Shown here piece by piece: positions 17,865-25,858 of a stretch of DNA of 26,614 nucleotides; position 1 is the stretch's first letter; each line of letters opens with the position of its first letter. The stretch comes from an uncultured Phycisphaerales bacterium (GTDB taxonomy: Bacteria > Planctomycetota > Phycisphaerae > Sedimentisphaerales > Anaerobacaceae), in assembly GCA_937927975.1 (NCBI GenBank), contig CALEZT010000139.1, forward strand, positions 1-26,614. The letters run 5' to 3'. The notes under the pieces are model-generated. The model saw only the letters and a list, made by a program, of their open reading frames with translations. It was not told the origin of the DNA and searched no databases. A program made the translations under genes and the position numbers.

Positions 17865-19253
17865 TTACCAGCGGCCGCTCTTTCTGATCGGGGCCTTCGG
17901 CATCTTTTCGAGGTCCTTCGTGCACTGTTGCAGGATCTCTTCGGGCAACTCGTAGTCGCTGAGCTGGCCCGACATGAACTTGTCGTAGCCGGACAGGTCC
18001 ATCAGACCGTGGCCACTGTAGCTGAAGAGGATGACCTTCTCTTTGCCTTCCTCGCGAGCCTTGATCGCCTCGTCGATCGTCGCTGCGACGGCGTGACTGG
18101 TCTCGGGGGCGCAAATCATGCCCTCGGTCCGAGCCCAGGTCATCGCGGCCTCGTAGCACTTGCTCTGGTGGTACGATCGCGGCGTGAACAGCCCTTCCAC
18201 GATGGCCTGGCACACCAGCGGCGCCATGCCGTGGTAGCGGAGGCCGCCCGCGTGGATGGGGGCCGGGACGAACGCGTGTCCGAGCGAGTGCATGGCCAAC
18301 AGGGGCGTCATGCAGGCGGTGTCGCCATGGTCGTAGACGAATGGCGCACGGGTCATCGTGGGACAGGCCGCCGGCTCGACCGGGATGATGTCGATCTTGG
18401 CGCCGTTGATCTTGTCGGTCGTGAACGGGAAGGCCAGTCCGGCGAAGTTGCTGCCGCCGCCGGCGCAGCCGATGACGACGTCGGGGAGTTTTTCGCCGGC
18501 CATCTGCAACTGCTTCTTGGCCTCCAGGCCGATGATCGTCTGGTGGAGCAGCACGTGGTTGAGCACGCTGCCCAGGGAGTAGCGCGTCTGCCCCGTAGGG
18601 TCGGTGACTGCGGCTTCGACGGCCTCGCTGATGGCGATGCCCAGACTGCCCGGCGTGTCGGGCGTCTCGGCCAGGATCTTGCGACCGGCGTTGGTTTCGC
18701 TGCTCGGGCTGGCGACGCACTTGGCGCCCCAGACCTGCATCATCAGTTTGCGGAAGGGCTTCTGGTCGAAGCTGATCCGCACCATGTACACCTTGCACTC
18801 CAGGCCGAACAGGGCGCAGGCGAACGACAGGGCGCTGCCCCACTGGCCGGCGCCGGTCTCGGTGGTCAGTCGCTTGATGCCGGCGACCTTGTTGTAGTAC
18901 GCCTGGGCCACCGCGGTGTTGGGCTTGTGACTGCCCGCGGGGCTGACGCTCTCGTCTTTGAAATAGATGCGGGCGGGAGTCTTGAGCAGCTTCTCGAGCC
19001 GCACGGCCCGTCGCAGGGGAGCGGGACGCCACTGATACAGGATGTTCAGCACTTCCTCGGGGATGTCGATCCACCGCTGCGTGCTCACTTCCTGCTCGAT
19101 GATGTTCATCGGGAACACCGGCGCGAGCATCTCAGGAGACACCGGTTTGCCGTCCGGCCCCAGCGGCGGGAGCGGAGGCGTCGGGAGATCCGCCGCCAGA
19201 TTGTACCATTGCCGGGGCATGTCGCTCTCACGTAGCTGAATCTTGTATTCCAT
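17865..19253 (-). CDS. trpB: TrpB2-type tryptophan synthase beta-like PLP enzyme
   Basis: 462 residues from an ATG with GGAG 7 bases upstream. It is longer than ordinary TrpB (about 400) and has the TrpB2 N-terminal region (WYNLAADLP...) and C-terminal extension. PLP chemistry is supported by Lys110 in GSHKPN, the ETGAGQWG segment (132-139) and the GGGSN phosphate-binding loop (265-269). TrpB makes tryptophan from indole and serine. TrpB2 enzymes often occur without a neighbouring trpA and may salvage indole or act on related substrates; no trpA lies here. A strong promoter and a 5'-end hairpin precede it, and a porin gene follows. Confidence 0.92.
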   Translation of the reverse strand: MEYKIQLRESDMPRQWYNLAADLPTPPLPPLGPDGKPVSPEMLAPVFPMNIIEQEVSTQRWIDIPEEVLNILYQWRPAPLRRAVRLEKLLKTPARIYFKDESVSPAGSHKPNTAVAQAYYNKVAGIKRLTTETGAGQWGSALSFACALFGLECKVYMVRISFDQKPFRKLMMQVWGAKCVASPSSETNAGRKILAETPDTPGSLGIAISEAVEAAVTDPTGQTRYSLGSVLNHVLLHQTIIGLEAKKQLQMAGEKLPDVVIGCAGGGSNFAGLAFPFTTDKINGAKIDIIPVEPAACPTMTRAPFVYDHGDTACMTPLLAMHSLGHAFVPAPIHAGGLRYHGMAPLVCQAIVEGLFTPRSYHQSKCYEAAMTWARTEGMICAPETSHAVAATIDEAIKAREEGKEKVILFSYSGHGLMDLSGYDKFMSGQLSDYELPEEILQQCTKDLEKMPKAPIRKSGRW

Positions 19254-19298
19254 GTCAGATCTCCAACCAAATCTCTCGACACAACCCCGCTCACAACA

Positions 19299-19313
19299 GG
19301 GCTTTAGAAGCCC
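19299..19313 (-). promoter_or_regulatory. Hairpin at the 5' end of the trpB2 transcript
   Basis: GGGCTT and AAGCCC form a perfect 6-bp stem with a 3-nt loop right at the predicted transcript start (about 19309). It could protect the 5' end of the mRNA. Confidence 0.45.
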
Positions 19314-19315
19314 CG

Positions 19316-19344
19316 CTTATAGCGGATTGTTGGGCGGTTGTCAA
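19316..19344 (-). promoter_or_regulatory. Near-consensus sigma70 promoter of the trpB2-porin unit
   Basis: On the minus strand, TTGACA (19344-19339), a 17-bp spacer and TATAAG (19321-19316) give a predicted start near 19309 and a leader of about 56 nt. Confidence 0.8.
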
Positions 19345-19456
19345 ACGAAATCTCCCGCCCTCCGGCTCGCGGGCCGGCGTCCCGAATCGACGGCCGCGAG
19401 AGCGTCTCAAGAGCGGCTACCGCATGACGCGACTGGGTCGCGACCACGGGACTTCT

Positions 19457-20329
19457 TCAGAACACGATGGCTGCGTAGCCCACGCTGTCCCGGCCGGCGG
19501 AGGCCATCTGGCGGAGCAGGATCTCGTTGCTGTTGGTATGCGCCAGAAGAAGCCCTTTGAGCGAGCCGAGCTTCTGAGCGAATCGAACGACCGCCGCCGC
19601 GGCGCCGGGACCGCAGGCATTGCCGCATTCGATCGCATTGGCGAGCAGCCGCTGCGGATCGAGCGCCAGAGCCAAATCGATGAACTGCCGGTCGTTGACA
19701 CCGCTGGCCCAGCCCAGGGCCTCGGCGCCGATCCCCATCGGCGTGAAACCGTAGCGAGGGCCGTAGTGCGTCAGATCGGTCGAGCCGATGCAGACGATCC
19801 CGGCCAGCGTCTCGGCAGGGAGCTCGGCCAGGGCGTTGCCCAGCGCGATGGCCGACTCCGCCGGCGGCGCGATGACCGGCAGGATGCGGGCTTCGGGAAA
19901 CAGGTGCTGGACGAACGGAACCTGCACCTCGATGCTGTGCTCGTGACGATGAGGCGATGCGTTGGCGAGGGCGACCCCGCGGTCGAGCAACGCCTGTCGC
20001 AGGGAGTCGTCGATCTGCACGGCGCCCAGAGGGGTTTCCCAGGCGTCGCAAGCGTCCAGAGCAGGTTTGGGTCCGAAGTACTCGTGGGCGGCGCCGAGGA
20101 TCACGACCGTGCGGATCGAAGGCCGACGGCGACGGACGGCCGCGAAGACCATCGCAGCCAGCGGTCCGCTGAACATCCAGCCCGCATGCGGGACGATTCC
20201 GGCCACGAGGGGATCGGGCAGGGAATCAGGCAACGCATGCGAAGCCAGGCATTCGCGGATCTGGGCCAGACACTCGGCGGCATCCCCCGGATAAAACCGA
20301 CCCGCAACAACCGGTTTTCGAATCTGCAT
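19457..20329 (-). CDS. amrB: Memo-like protein (AmmeMemoRadiSam system protein B)
   Basis: 290 residues from the ATG at 20329, which has AAGGAG 7 bases upstream; the frame extends 13 codons further without support. The protein opens RKPVVAGRFYPGD, the standard start of the family, and has GIVPHAGWMFSG, VVILGAAHEYFG, HRHEHSIEVQVPF and GSTDLTHYGP, which carry the conserved histidines of the Memo/dioxygenase-like fold. Members are linked in many genomes to AMMECR1 and a radical SAM protein; neither partner is visible here. Its reaction is not settled. It is transcribed divergently from purE, with 124 bp between the starts. Confidence 0.93.
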   Translation of the reverse strand: MQIRKPVVAGRFYPGDAAECLAQIRECLASHALPDSLPDPLVAGIVPHAGWMFSGPLAAMVFAAVRRRRPSIRTVVILGAAHEYFGPKPALDACDAWETPLGAVQIDDSLRQALLDRGVALANASPHRHEHSIEVQVPFVQHLFPEARILPVIAPPAESAIALGNALAELPAETLAGIVCIGSTDLTHYGPRYGFTPMGIGAEALGWASGVNDRQFIDLALALDPQRLLANAIECGNACGPGAAAAVVRFAQKLGSLKGLLLAHTNSNEILLRQMASAGRDSVGYAAIVF

Positions 20330-20339
20330 GTCGCGCTCC

Positions 20340-20368
20340 TTGCGTCCAGGGCCGCCGGCCGTTATCAT
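20340..20368 (+). promoter_or_regulatory. Weak candidate promoter of purE
   Basis: TTGCGT (20340-20345), a 17-bp spacer and TATCAT (20363-20368). The -10 box matches 5 of 6, but the -35 only 3 of 6. Confidence 0.3.
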
Positions 20369-20453
20369 CCGACTGCGGTCGTCAAAGGCGCCCGATGCGA
20401 AAGGTCGCGCGGGGCCTTGGAAAGCATTCTAATTCGCTGAACGTGAGAAGACA

Positions 20454-20960
20454 ATGCCATCGGAAAATATTGCGAAAGTCGCGGTCGTGATGGGGTCCGA
20501 CAGCGATCTGGGCGTGATGCAGAGCTGCGTCGATCAACTCCGAGAGTTCGGAATCCACGCGACGGTGCGGGTCCTTTCGGCGCACCGGACGCCGCAGGCG
20601 GCGGCGGAATTCGCGCAGAACGCGGAGTCCCGCGGGATCCAGGTGATCATCGCCGCAGCGGGCATGGCCGCCCATCTGGCGGGCGCCATGGCGGCCTGGA
20701 CGACGCTGCCGGTGATCGGGGTGCCCTTGGCCGCCGAGGGCGGTCCTGCCGGTCTCGACTCTCTGCTGAGCACCGTGCAGATGCCGCCCGGCGTCCCGGT
20801 CGCCACCGTCGCCATCGGCAAAGCCGGCGCCAAGAACGCCGCGGTGCTGGCGGTGCAGATCCTGGCCCTCGCGGACGCCGCATTGCGGGAGAAGCTCCAC
20901 CGGTTCAAGAAGAAGCAGGAGCAAACGGTCCGCGACAAGGACGCAGCACTGTCCCGCTGA
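20454..20960 (+). CDS. purE: N5-carboxyaminoimidazole ribonucleotide mutase (PurE class I)
   Basis: 168 residues, the normal length for PurE. The active-site signatures are present: VVMGSDSDL near the start, VLSAHRTP (the histidine that moves the carboxyl group) and AAAGMAAHLAG, then VPLAAEGGPAGLDSLLS. The enzyme converts N5-CAIR to CAIR in de novo purine synthesis, in the cytoplasm. No purK or other pur gene is adjacent, so it is a stand-alone copy here. Its last 56 bp overlap the 3' end of the convergent P-domain gene. Confidence 0.96.
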   Translation: MPSENIAKVAVVMGSDSDLGVMQSCVDQLREFGIHATVRVLSAHRTPQAAAEFAQNAESRGIQVIIAAAGMAAHLAGAMAAWTTLPVIGVPLAAEGGPAGLDSLLSTVQMPPGVPVATVAIGKAGAKNAAVLAVQILALADAALREKLHRFKKKQEQTVRDKDAALSR

Positions 20961-21630
20961 ACGGCTTGGCCCTGGAGTGTCCGCCGGGCTTCGGATCGCG
21001 GCGAGGCTCCCGCCTTCGTCGACGCGAACCCACGACCGCCGCGCCGAGGAACGCCAACGGCCCTGCCGCCGGCGAGGGGATCGTCGTGCCGTCCTCGCGG
21101 GGCGGACCCGTGATGATCAGGGTGAACGAATCGAGACAACCCACGTCGCCATAGAAGGCGTCGTAGATTTCCAGAGTCCAGGTTCCATAGGCGTCGCGGC
21201 CGTCGAAGGCCTCCAGCTTCTGACGCGGTCGGAATGATCCGGTGAACGGGGGCCGCGCGTCCTCCACGGGGGTCTGCGCCTCGTCGTCGAACCGCGTCCC
21301 GGCGTAATCCTGGCCTTTGTAGTATCCTTCCCGCGGTTCGCCGGCGGCCAGATTCACAACACGTCCCGAAGGGCCTCGCAAAGACACCTGCAGATCGAAG
21401 GCCGCGGTGTGCCGGATGTTCACGAGGACGTCGAGATCCCAGATGACGATGTGGTCGGGAACGAAGATCACGGCGTCTTGCATCCATCCGCGGCTTTCGG
21501 AGGAATTGGAGGGAATCCTCAGATTGAACTGCCCGCTGTAGGTGTAGACCAGATTGGTGCTGTTGCCCCGGACGAATCCGGGCACGACGGACAGAACGAT
21601 TCCCACGACGACGGCACAATAGGCGCGCAT
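20905..21630 (-). CDS. Secreted P-domain protein with PEP-CTERM-like tail
   Basis: 241 residues from the ATG at 21630, preceded by GAGAGGGTGAAG. A signal peptide covers about residues 1-22. The body has the proprotein-convertase P-domain (P/Homo B) pattern: DLDVLVNIRHTAAFDLQVSL, then YGTWTLEIYDAFYGDVGCLD and SFTLIIT (about 64-174). This is a jelly-roll fold often attached to secreted proteases, here without a protease. The end (SPAAGPLAFLGAAVVGSRRRR, 186-206) resembles a PEP-CTERM sorting signal: short proline motif, hydrophobic helix, arginine cluster. Unusually, about 35 further residues follow and the frame overlaps purE by 56 bp. A frameshift or lost stop codon is possible. Confidence 0.75.
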   Translation of the reverse strand: MRAYCAVVVGIVLSVVPGFVRGNSTNLVYTYSGQFNLRIPSNSSESRGWMQDAVIFVPDHIVIWDLDVLVNIRHTAAFDLQVSLRGPSGRVVNLAAGEPREGYYKGQDYAGTRFDDEAQTPVEDARPPFTGSFRPRQKLEAFDGRDAYGTWTLEIYDAFYGDVGCLDSFTLIITGPPREDGTTIPSPAAGPLAFLGAAVVGSRRRRREPRRDPKPGGHSRAKPFSGTVLRPCRGPFAPASS

Positions 21631-21701
21631 CTTCACCCTCTCGGTTCTTCCTTGCGATGTTTCTCTGCACTCCTCTGGCGGGCCTCTTCCTGAGTATCGC
21701 C

Positions 21702-21731
21702 ATAGTAAGCGAAACCGCTCGGGAATGTCAA
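21702..21731 (-). promoter_or_regulatory. Promoter of the P-domain gene
   Basis: On the minus strand, TTGACA (21731-21726), an 18-bp spacer and TACTAT (21707-21702) give a predicted start near 21695 and a leader of about 65 nt. Confidence 0.6.
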
Positions 21732-21815
21732 GGAAAAACAATGGTTCATCACGGAATTGTGGGGATGAGCAAAATGAAGCAAAGAAATGGAACAATGGGT
21801 GGGGGAGAGAATTAT

Positions 21816-21846
21816 CGGGGGGCGCGTCCTGAAGGCGCGCCCCCCG
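21816..21846 (-). terminator. Strong hairpin ending the two-gene secreted unit
   Basis: CGGGGGGCGCG (21816-21826) pairs perfectly with CGCGCCCCCCG (21836-21846), an 11-bp GC stem with a 9-nt loop. It starts 9 bp after the stop codon of the gene at 21856-22455. The tail on the minus strand (ATAATT) is not a real T-run. Confidence 0.7.
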
Positions 21847-21855
21847 AGAGGAAGA

Positions 21856-22455
21856 TCACCTGCCGCCGGTGATTTGCGACTGGTTGAGTTGCAGATTCAC
21901 CGTGCTGTTGATCACCGGGTCGGTGTTGACGCCGGTGCTGATGTTGCCGCGTTGCATGACCTCGACGTATTGTGATTGGCCGCCGCTGCCGAAGGGCGTC
22001 GTGACGCCCTGTTCCTGAGACCCGACGAAGTGCTGGATCCCGCTGACTTCACCCGCGCCATACGGTTTGACCAGGAGATTCGTGAACGTGCCTTCCAGAC
22101 TTTGCGCGCCCCGGGCCTGCGGGAACTTCCCGTCGGTGGTCCACAGGGCTTGTCCGCCCTTGATGTCGGCGGTCTGTCGCGACGTGCTGGGCCCGAACAG
22201 GCCACTGGCCGCGGCGTTCTGGAAGATCGTTCCCGAGTTCCGCTGGTGCGCGCCCAGGTTGGTATAGGTGCTGCCGAACTGCTGTCTCTGGTCGTAGCTG
22301 GCCTTATTGATCGCGGCGGCCGAACCGATGCCGCCGAACCAGTCCACCTGGTTGACCGCGCCCACGGTGAAGTTCTGGGCCCAGCCGATGGACGCCTGCG
22401 CGCTGACGGCCAGGAACAGCACGCTGATGATGACAATTCCACATTGTTTTCTCAT
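21856..22455 (-). CDS. Secreted Asn/Gln-rich protein, function unknown (partner B)
   Basis: 199 residues from the ATG at 22455, with AAGGAG about 6 bases upstream; the open frame continues further up only as an alternative frame of the upstream gene. A signal peptide ends near residue 26 (VLFLAVSAQASIGWA). The mature part is rich in Gln, Asn, Gly and Ser and ends with GQSQYVE (159-165) and an NQSQITGG tail, without Cys. The composition recalls surface fibre or curli-like subunits, but I see no regular curlin repeat, so this is only a suggestion. The gene lies 71 bp after the gene at 22527-23834, which shares the GQSQYV motif. Confidence 0.65.
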   Translation of the reverse strand: MRKQCGIVIISVLFLAVSAQASIGWAQNFTVGAVNQVDWFGGIGSAAAINKASYDQRQQFGSTYTNLGAHQRNSGTIFQNAAASGLFGPSTSRQTADIKGGQALWTTDGKFPQARGAQSLEGTFTNLLVKPYGAGEVSGIQHFVGSQEQGVTTPFGSGGQSQYVEVMQRGNISTGVNTDPVINSTVNLQLNQSQITGGR

Positions 22456-22526
22456 GATCCACTCCTTGCATTTGCGATGAACGACAACGGGCGCACGACA
22501 GCCCGAGTCGTCGCCCACCGCGGGGA

Positions 22527-23834
22527 TTATCGCATGCCGGCGCTGCCGACGTGTTGATCTCTCGGAAAACCCGCCATCTCGTAGACCTGTCGGCTGACGT
22601 TGACCCCAGGCACCCGCTGCTCCAGAATGGGCGGAGCGATTCGAGGGGCAGGCCTGCGGACCGGTTGAGCACGAGGGGCCGCCGCAACGACAGGTTCCCT
22701 GCTCTCGCGGACGGGCGCGACCGGCTCCCGCTCGACCGCAGGAGCGGCCGCTTGAGCATCCACGAACTCCTCGGGAATCACAGCGTCCGGAATCTCCGGG
22801 GGCAACCGCGAATCGGCGGGTTCGCCCGGCAACTGCATGTCGTCCGGCTCCATCATGGCGGGATAGGGCCTGGGCCGAACGCGAATCCGATCGTACAGAG
22901 ACGCCGGAATCCGACGGCGTTCGAGCATCGCGGGATAGAACCGATAGGCGTCGGCGCTGAGGATCGCTTTGCCCTTGCCTTCCGTGATGCCGGTAGCCTT
23001 GGACCCCATCAGCGAGAGCGAGTAGTTCACCTGGCTGTAGCCGGCGGCCGCCGACGGGAACGTGACGTTCGAGCCGACGGTGACGCCCTTCATGCCGCCG
23101 GAGACCAGGAGGATGTCCACGTCCCACAGCAGGGCTTCGGTGACCGCGGCCTTGTAGGCCTGGTCCCAGTTGCGGTCGGGGTCGCCCTCGACGTTCACCT
23201 TGCCCACGTAGGCGTAGCCTTCTTCGCGGAGAAGGCCCATGTCCACATTGGAGTCGATGAAGACCAGCAGGGGCTTGCCCTCGGGCCGTCGGACCCGCGT
23301 GACCGAGTTGGCGATCTCGAGCCCTCGGCCTCGGTGGTACCGGTCGGGGGTGCCGAGCACGAAGGCCGAGACGCTGTTGAGCATGCCGCCGAAAGCCTCC
23401 ACCAGACCCTTGTGGGGGAGGGCCTTGAGCACGCTGCGCAGCTCGCGCATGTCCTCGGGGTTCGCGGGATCGAACGTGGTCTCATAGATCTGGTCGTTGA
23501 TCGTCGGCCCGTTGGGGAAATAGGCCTTGACGGTGCCCCAGCCGCCGTGGGTCCAGTAGGGCAGATACGGCGGCAGGCTCGTCAGCGGCGCCGTGCGGTT
23601 CTCGAAATCCGAGATCGACGTCGTGCTGATGTTCACATTGGCGTTGGCGTTTGAGGCGCTGTCGCTGTTGCCTCCCGTCGCGGAGGCGTCGACGTACTGA
23701 CTCTGCCCCGTGGTGATGGTGTTCGTGACATCGATGAGGTTGACCGGGGTGTAACCGCCCGGGTCCCCGTTCTCCGCCCGCAGCGCCGTGCCCAGCGCGA
23801 GGGCGACCGTGAGTGCCATGCATGTCTTTTTCAT
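22527..23834 (-). CDS. Secreted protein with GQSQYV motif and Pro-rich tail, unknown (partner A)
   Basis: 435 residues. Of two adjacent ATGs (23837 and 23834) the second has the better spacing, 6 bases, from AAGGAG. A signal peptide (MKKTCMALTVALALGTALRA) is followed by a low-complexity segment with GQSQYVD (43-49) and alternating Asn/Ser/Ala. A globular region follows, about 75-320, with alpha/beta character (PLLVFIDSNVDMG, LLWDVDILLVSGGMKGV, SLSLMGSKATGITEGKGKAI). The C-terminal third is rich in Pro, Ala, Glu and Arg, like a wall- or envelope-spanning linker. I recognise no family. Its placement upstream of the other GQSQYV protein, with one terminator after both, suggests they act together. 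Confidence 0.65.
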   Translation of the reverse strand: MKKTCMALTVALALGTALRAENGDPGGYTPVNLIDVTNTITTGQSQYVDASATGGNSDSASNANANVNISTTSISDFENRTAPLTSLPPYLPYWTHGGWGTVKAYFPNGPTINDQIYETTFDPANPEDMRELRSVLKALPHKGLVEAFGGMLNSVSAFVLGTPDRYHRGRGLEIANSVTRVRRPEGKPLLVFIDSNVDMGLLREEGYAYVGKVNVEGDPDRNWDQAYKAAVTEALLWDVDILLVSGGMKGVTVGSNVTFPSAAAGYSQVNYSLSLMGSKATGITEGKGKAILSADAYRFYPAMLERRRIPASLYDRIRVRPRPYPAMMEPDDMQLPGEPADSRLPPEIPDAVIPEEFVDAQAAAPAVEREPVAPVRESREPVVAAAPRAQPVRRPAPRIAPPILEQRVPGVNVSRQVYEMAGFPRDQHVGSAGMR

Positions 23835-24475
23835 CATTTTCTCCTTCAGAAACTCCGTTTCCACCGGGCCCCCTCCGCCACGCTTTCCGTGCGTGTGCAC
23901 CGAGAGCAGGACTCCGTTCATTCCGGTTCCGAGCGAGGGGATCCGAATCGACGGACCGCCCTGTCGGACGTTGCAGGGATGTGCGCCGTACGCGAAGACA
24001 TGACGTTGCGTCCGGATGGCGGAGCCGATTCACTCGACGGCGACGACTCCCGGAGATTGCCCCCTCCCGAGGATGTTCAGGCTTCCCGACCCTCCCGGCC
24101 GGCGAATCACCCGCCCCATTCTGCGAAACGGAGGCAACAAGCCGCGTATCCATCACGCGCATAGCATCCTTGCCTAGTCATCTTGTCACCCCGCATCGCA
24201 AACAACAATGACCGATCCTGGCTCGTATGTCAACACCAATTATCGGACTACTTCATCAAATTTACTCGGCCGGGGCCCTCCTGGTTCGCCCGGCGTGGCA
24301 CACCATAGGCAAACCAGCAGAACTCCAATGTTCACCAGATTACCCAAACCTCCCTGATTCTACAGACACAGCAAGACTCAAAGTCGGGGCCGCACAGCAG
24401 ACATCGGTTCCTGAGGCCGGATGTCCACTGTGCGGCTCCATCAAAAAATCGTCTTCGCAGAAATCGTTCCGAAGA
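23835..24475. other. Long intergenic region / 5' leader of the secreted pair
   Basis: About 640 bp without a convincing gene. Short frames exist in several phases but have neither ribosome sites nor recognisable products. It contains the AAGGAG site of the gene at 23834, a candidate promoter at 24205-24233, and the parA terminator at 24441-24476. The stretch from about 24200 to 23840 would be a leader of roughly 360 nt if that promoter is real. Confidence 0.5.
24205..24233 (-). promoter_or_regulatory. Candidate promoter of the secreted pair
   Basis: On the minus strand, a perfect TTGACA (24233-24228), a 17-bp spacer and CATTGT (24210-24205). The -10 box is poor (3 of 6). Confidence 0.35.
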
Positions 24476-24476
24476 C
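24441..24476 (-). terminator. Intrinsic terminator of the parA-like gene
   Basis: CGAAGAC (24470-24476) and GTCTTCG (24451-24457) form a 7-bp stem with a 12-nt loop. On the minus strand it is followed by GATTTTTTGA, a six-T run. The stem begins at the last base of the stop codon. Confidence 0.8.
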
Positions 24477-25858
24477 TATTTCACTTCGAGAACCGAGTTG
24501 TAGTCACCGTACGGGTTCATTTCCGAACGCTCGTTGTACGGATCCTGCTGCCACTGGCCGTCCACGACCAGGCGGTAGCGATACAGCCCGCCGGGAAGCC
24601 GGACTTTGGCCTGCCAGACGCCGCTGTCGCCGACCCGCTGCATGGGCGTGGTCGCCGGCTGCCAGTTGTTGAAGTCCGCAGCGATGGCCACATTCTGGGC
24701 TCGCGGATACAAGGTCACGAAGACCACCGCGTCCTGGATCTGGCTGACGCCATAGTAGTTGGCGAGCTTGGCATCGAGCTGCTCGGAAGCCTCGACCGAG
24801 GCCTCGGCACGCGTCTCCACCGCGGTCTGAACCGGTTCGGCAATCTCTTCCTGGACCGCAACCGTCGGCTCGGGTTGTACCGCGACGGCCGGCTTGGGCG
24901 ATGCCGCCGCTGCCACCACGGGCTCCGGCGCTACGACCACCTGCACGGGCGCTTCTCGCCGGGACTCCTTGGCCGTCGTCGCGACAACCGGGGGCTTGGT
25001 GGTCTTGAGCAGCTCGTTGGCGCTGGCGCCGATCGCTTCGAGCTGATCGGCCAGCGAATCCACGAGCCGCTTGCTCTTGACCTGGGGACGCTCCTCGCTG
25101 CCGACGACTTCCTGGGCCAGTTGGCGGAAATCCTGCTGTCCCTTGCTGGCCGGGTCGTATTCGTTGATGGGCTGTCCGAAGCTGGACGCCTCTTTGATCC
25201 GCGTGTTGAAGTTGACCACGGTCTTGAACATCCGGTCGCCGAAGTGCGACCGCAGCTCCGCGAGGATCTCGCGGGCCATCTTTGTGCGGATATCGTACAT
25301 GCTCGCCAGGACGCGGACCGAGACGTTCTGCTGACATCGCTTGCACAGGACGCCCAACGTCTCGAGCTGCTTACTCAGGCCGTGCAGGGCGAAGTAGCCC
25401 GTCTCGACCGGCACCAGCACGTCGGTGGACGCACGCAATGCGTTGAACGTCAGCAGGCTCACCGCCGGCGGGCAGTCGACCACCGCGAAGTCGTACTCGT
25501 CCTTGACCTCGTCCAGCACCGTCTTGAGGCAGGTCTCCCGGTCCGCGACGCCGGCCATCTGCTGCTCGAACGCCGACAGGTCGATGCTGGCCGGGGCCAG
25601 CTCCAGGTTCTCGCCAATCTGCCAGAGGATTTCGGTCAGACGGATGGGCTCATTGCGGCTGCGGGAGATCAGGACGTCGTAGATGCTCTGTTCGATCTGC
25701 TCTTCCGGCACCGCCAGTCCGACCGCGCAGTGCGACTGCGGGTCCATGTCCACCAGCAGGACCTTCTTGCCCAACTCGGCCAGCGCGCTGGCCAGGTTGA
25801 TCGACACCGTGGTCTTTCCACACCCTCCCTTTTGGTTGACGATAGCCACTGTTCTCAT
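24476..25858 (-). CDS. ParA/MinD-type ATPase fused to a C-terminal CBM48-like domain
   Basis: 460 residues from the ATG at 25858 (CGGAGA 7 bases upstream); an upstream in-frame start would add nine unsupported residues. Residues 1-255 are a ParA-type ATPase: deviant Walker A KGGCGKTT (10-17), DMDPQ (37-41), VVDCPPAVS (127-134), and the ParA-like VNFNTRIKEASSFGQPI. A linker rich in Pro, Ala, Val and Glu follows (about 285-360). Residues 375-460 form an AMPK/CBM48-type glycogen-binding Ig-like domain: VVFVTLYPRAQNVAIAADFN, NNWQPATTPM, VWQAKVRLPGGLYRYRLVVD. ParA proteins position DNA or protein cargo on the nucleoid or membrane; the fused domain suggests a glycan or storage-granule cargo, which is inference. 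No parB follows. Confidence 0.9.
   Translation of the reverse strand: MRTVAIVNQKGGCGKTTVSINLASALAELGKKVLLVDMDPQSHCAVGLAVPEEQIEQSIYDVLISRSRNEPIRLTEILWQIGENLELAPASIDLSAFEQQMAGVADRETCLKTVLDEVKDEYDFAVVDCPPAVSLLTFNALRASTDVLVPVETGYFALHGLSKQLETLGVLCKRCQQNVSVRVLASMYDIRTKMAREILAELRSHFGDRMFKTVVNFNTRIKEASSFGQPINEYDPASKGQQDFRQLAQEVVGSEERPQVKSKRLVDSLADQLEAIGASANELLKTTKPPVVATTAKESRREAPVQVVVAPEPVVAAAASPKPAVAVQPEPTVAVQEEIAEPVQTAVETRAEASVEASEQLDAKLANYYGVSQIQDAVVFVTLYPRAQNVAIAADFNNWQPATTPMQRVGDSGVWQAKVRLPGGLYRYRLVVDGQWQQDPYNERSEMNPYGDYNSVLEVK

Noticed and set aside
17788..19074. Upstream extension of the porin frame (429 codons)
   Set aside because: It lies in another frame of the well-supported trpB2-like gene. 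The porin has its own AAGGAGA site and signal peptide at 17787.
17805..19235. 476-codon plus-strand open frame
   Set aside because: Antisense to the trpB2-like gene, with no recognisable protein features.
21856..23834. True curli (CsgA/CsgB) system
   Set aside because: No regular curlin repeats and no csgG/csgE/csgF-like genes are seen; only the Asn/Gln-rich composition is similar.
23482..24162. 226-codon minus-strand frame in the leader of the secreted pair
   Set aside because: It runs into an alternative frame of the downstream gene, has no ribosome site, and its Arg/Pro-rich composition is typical of a GC-rich shadow.
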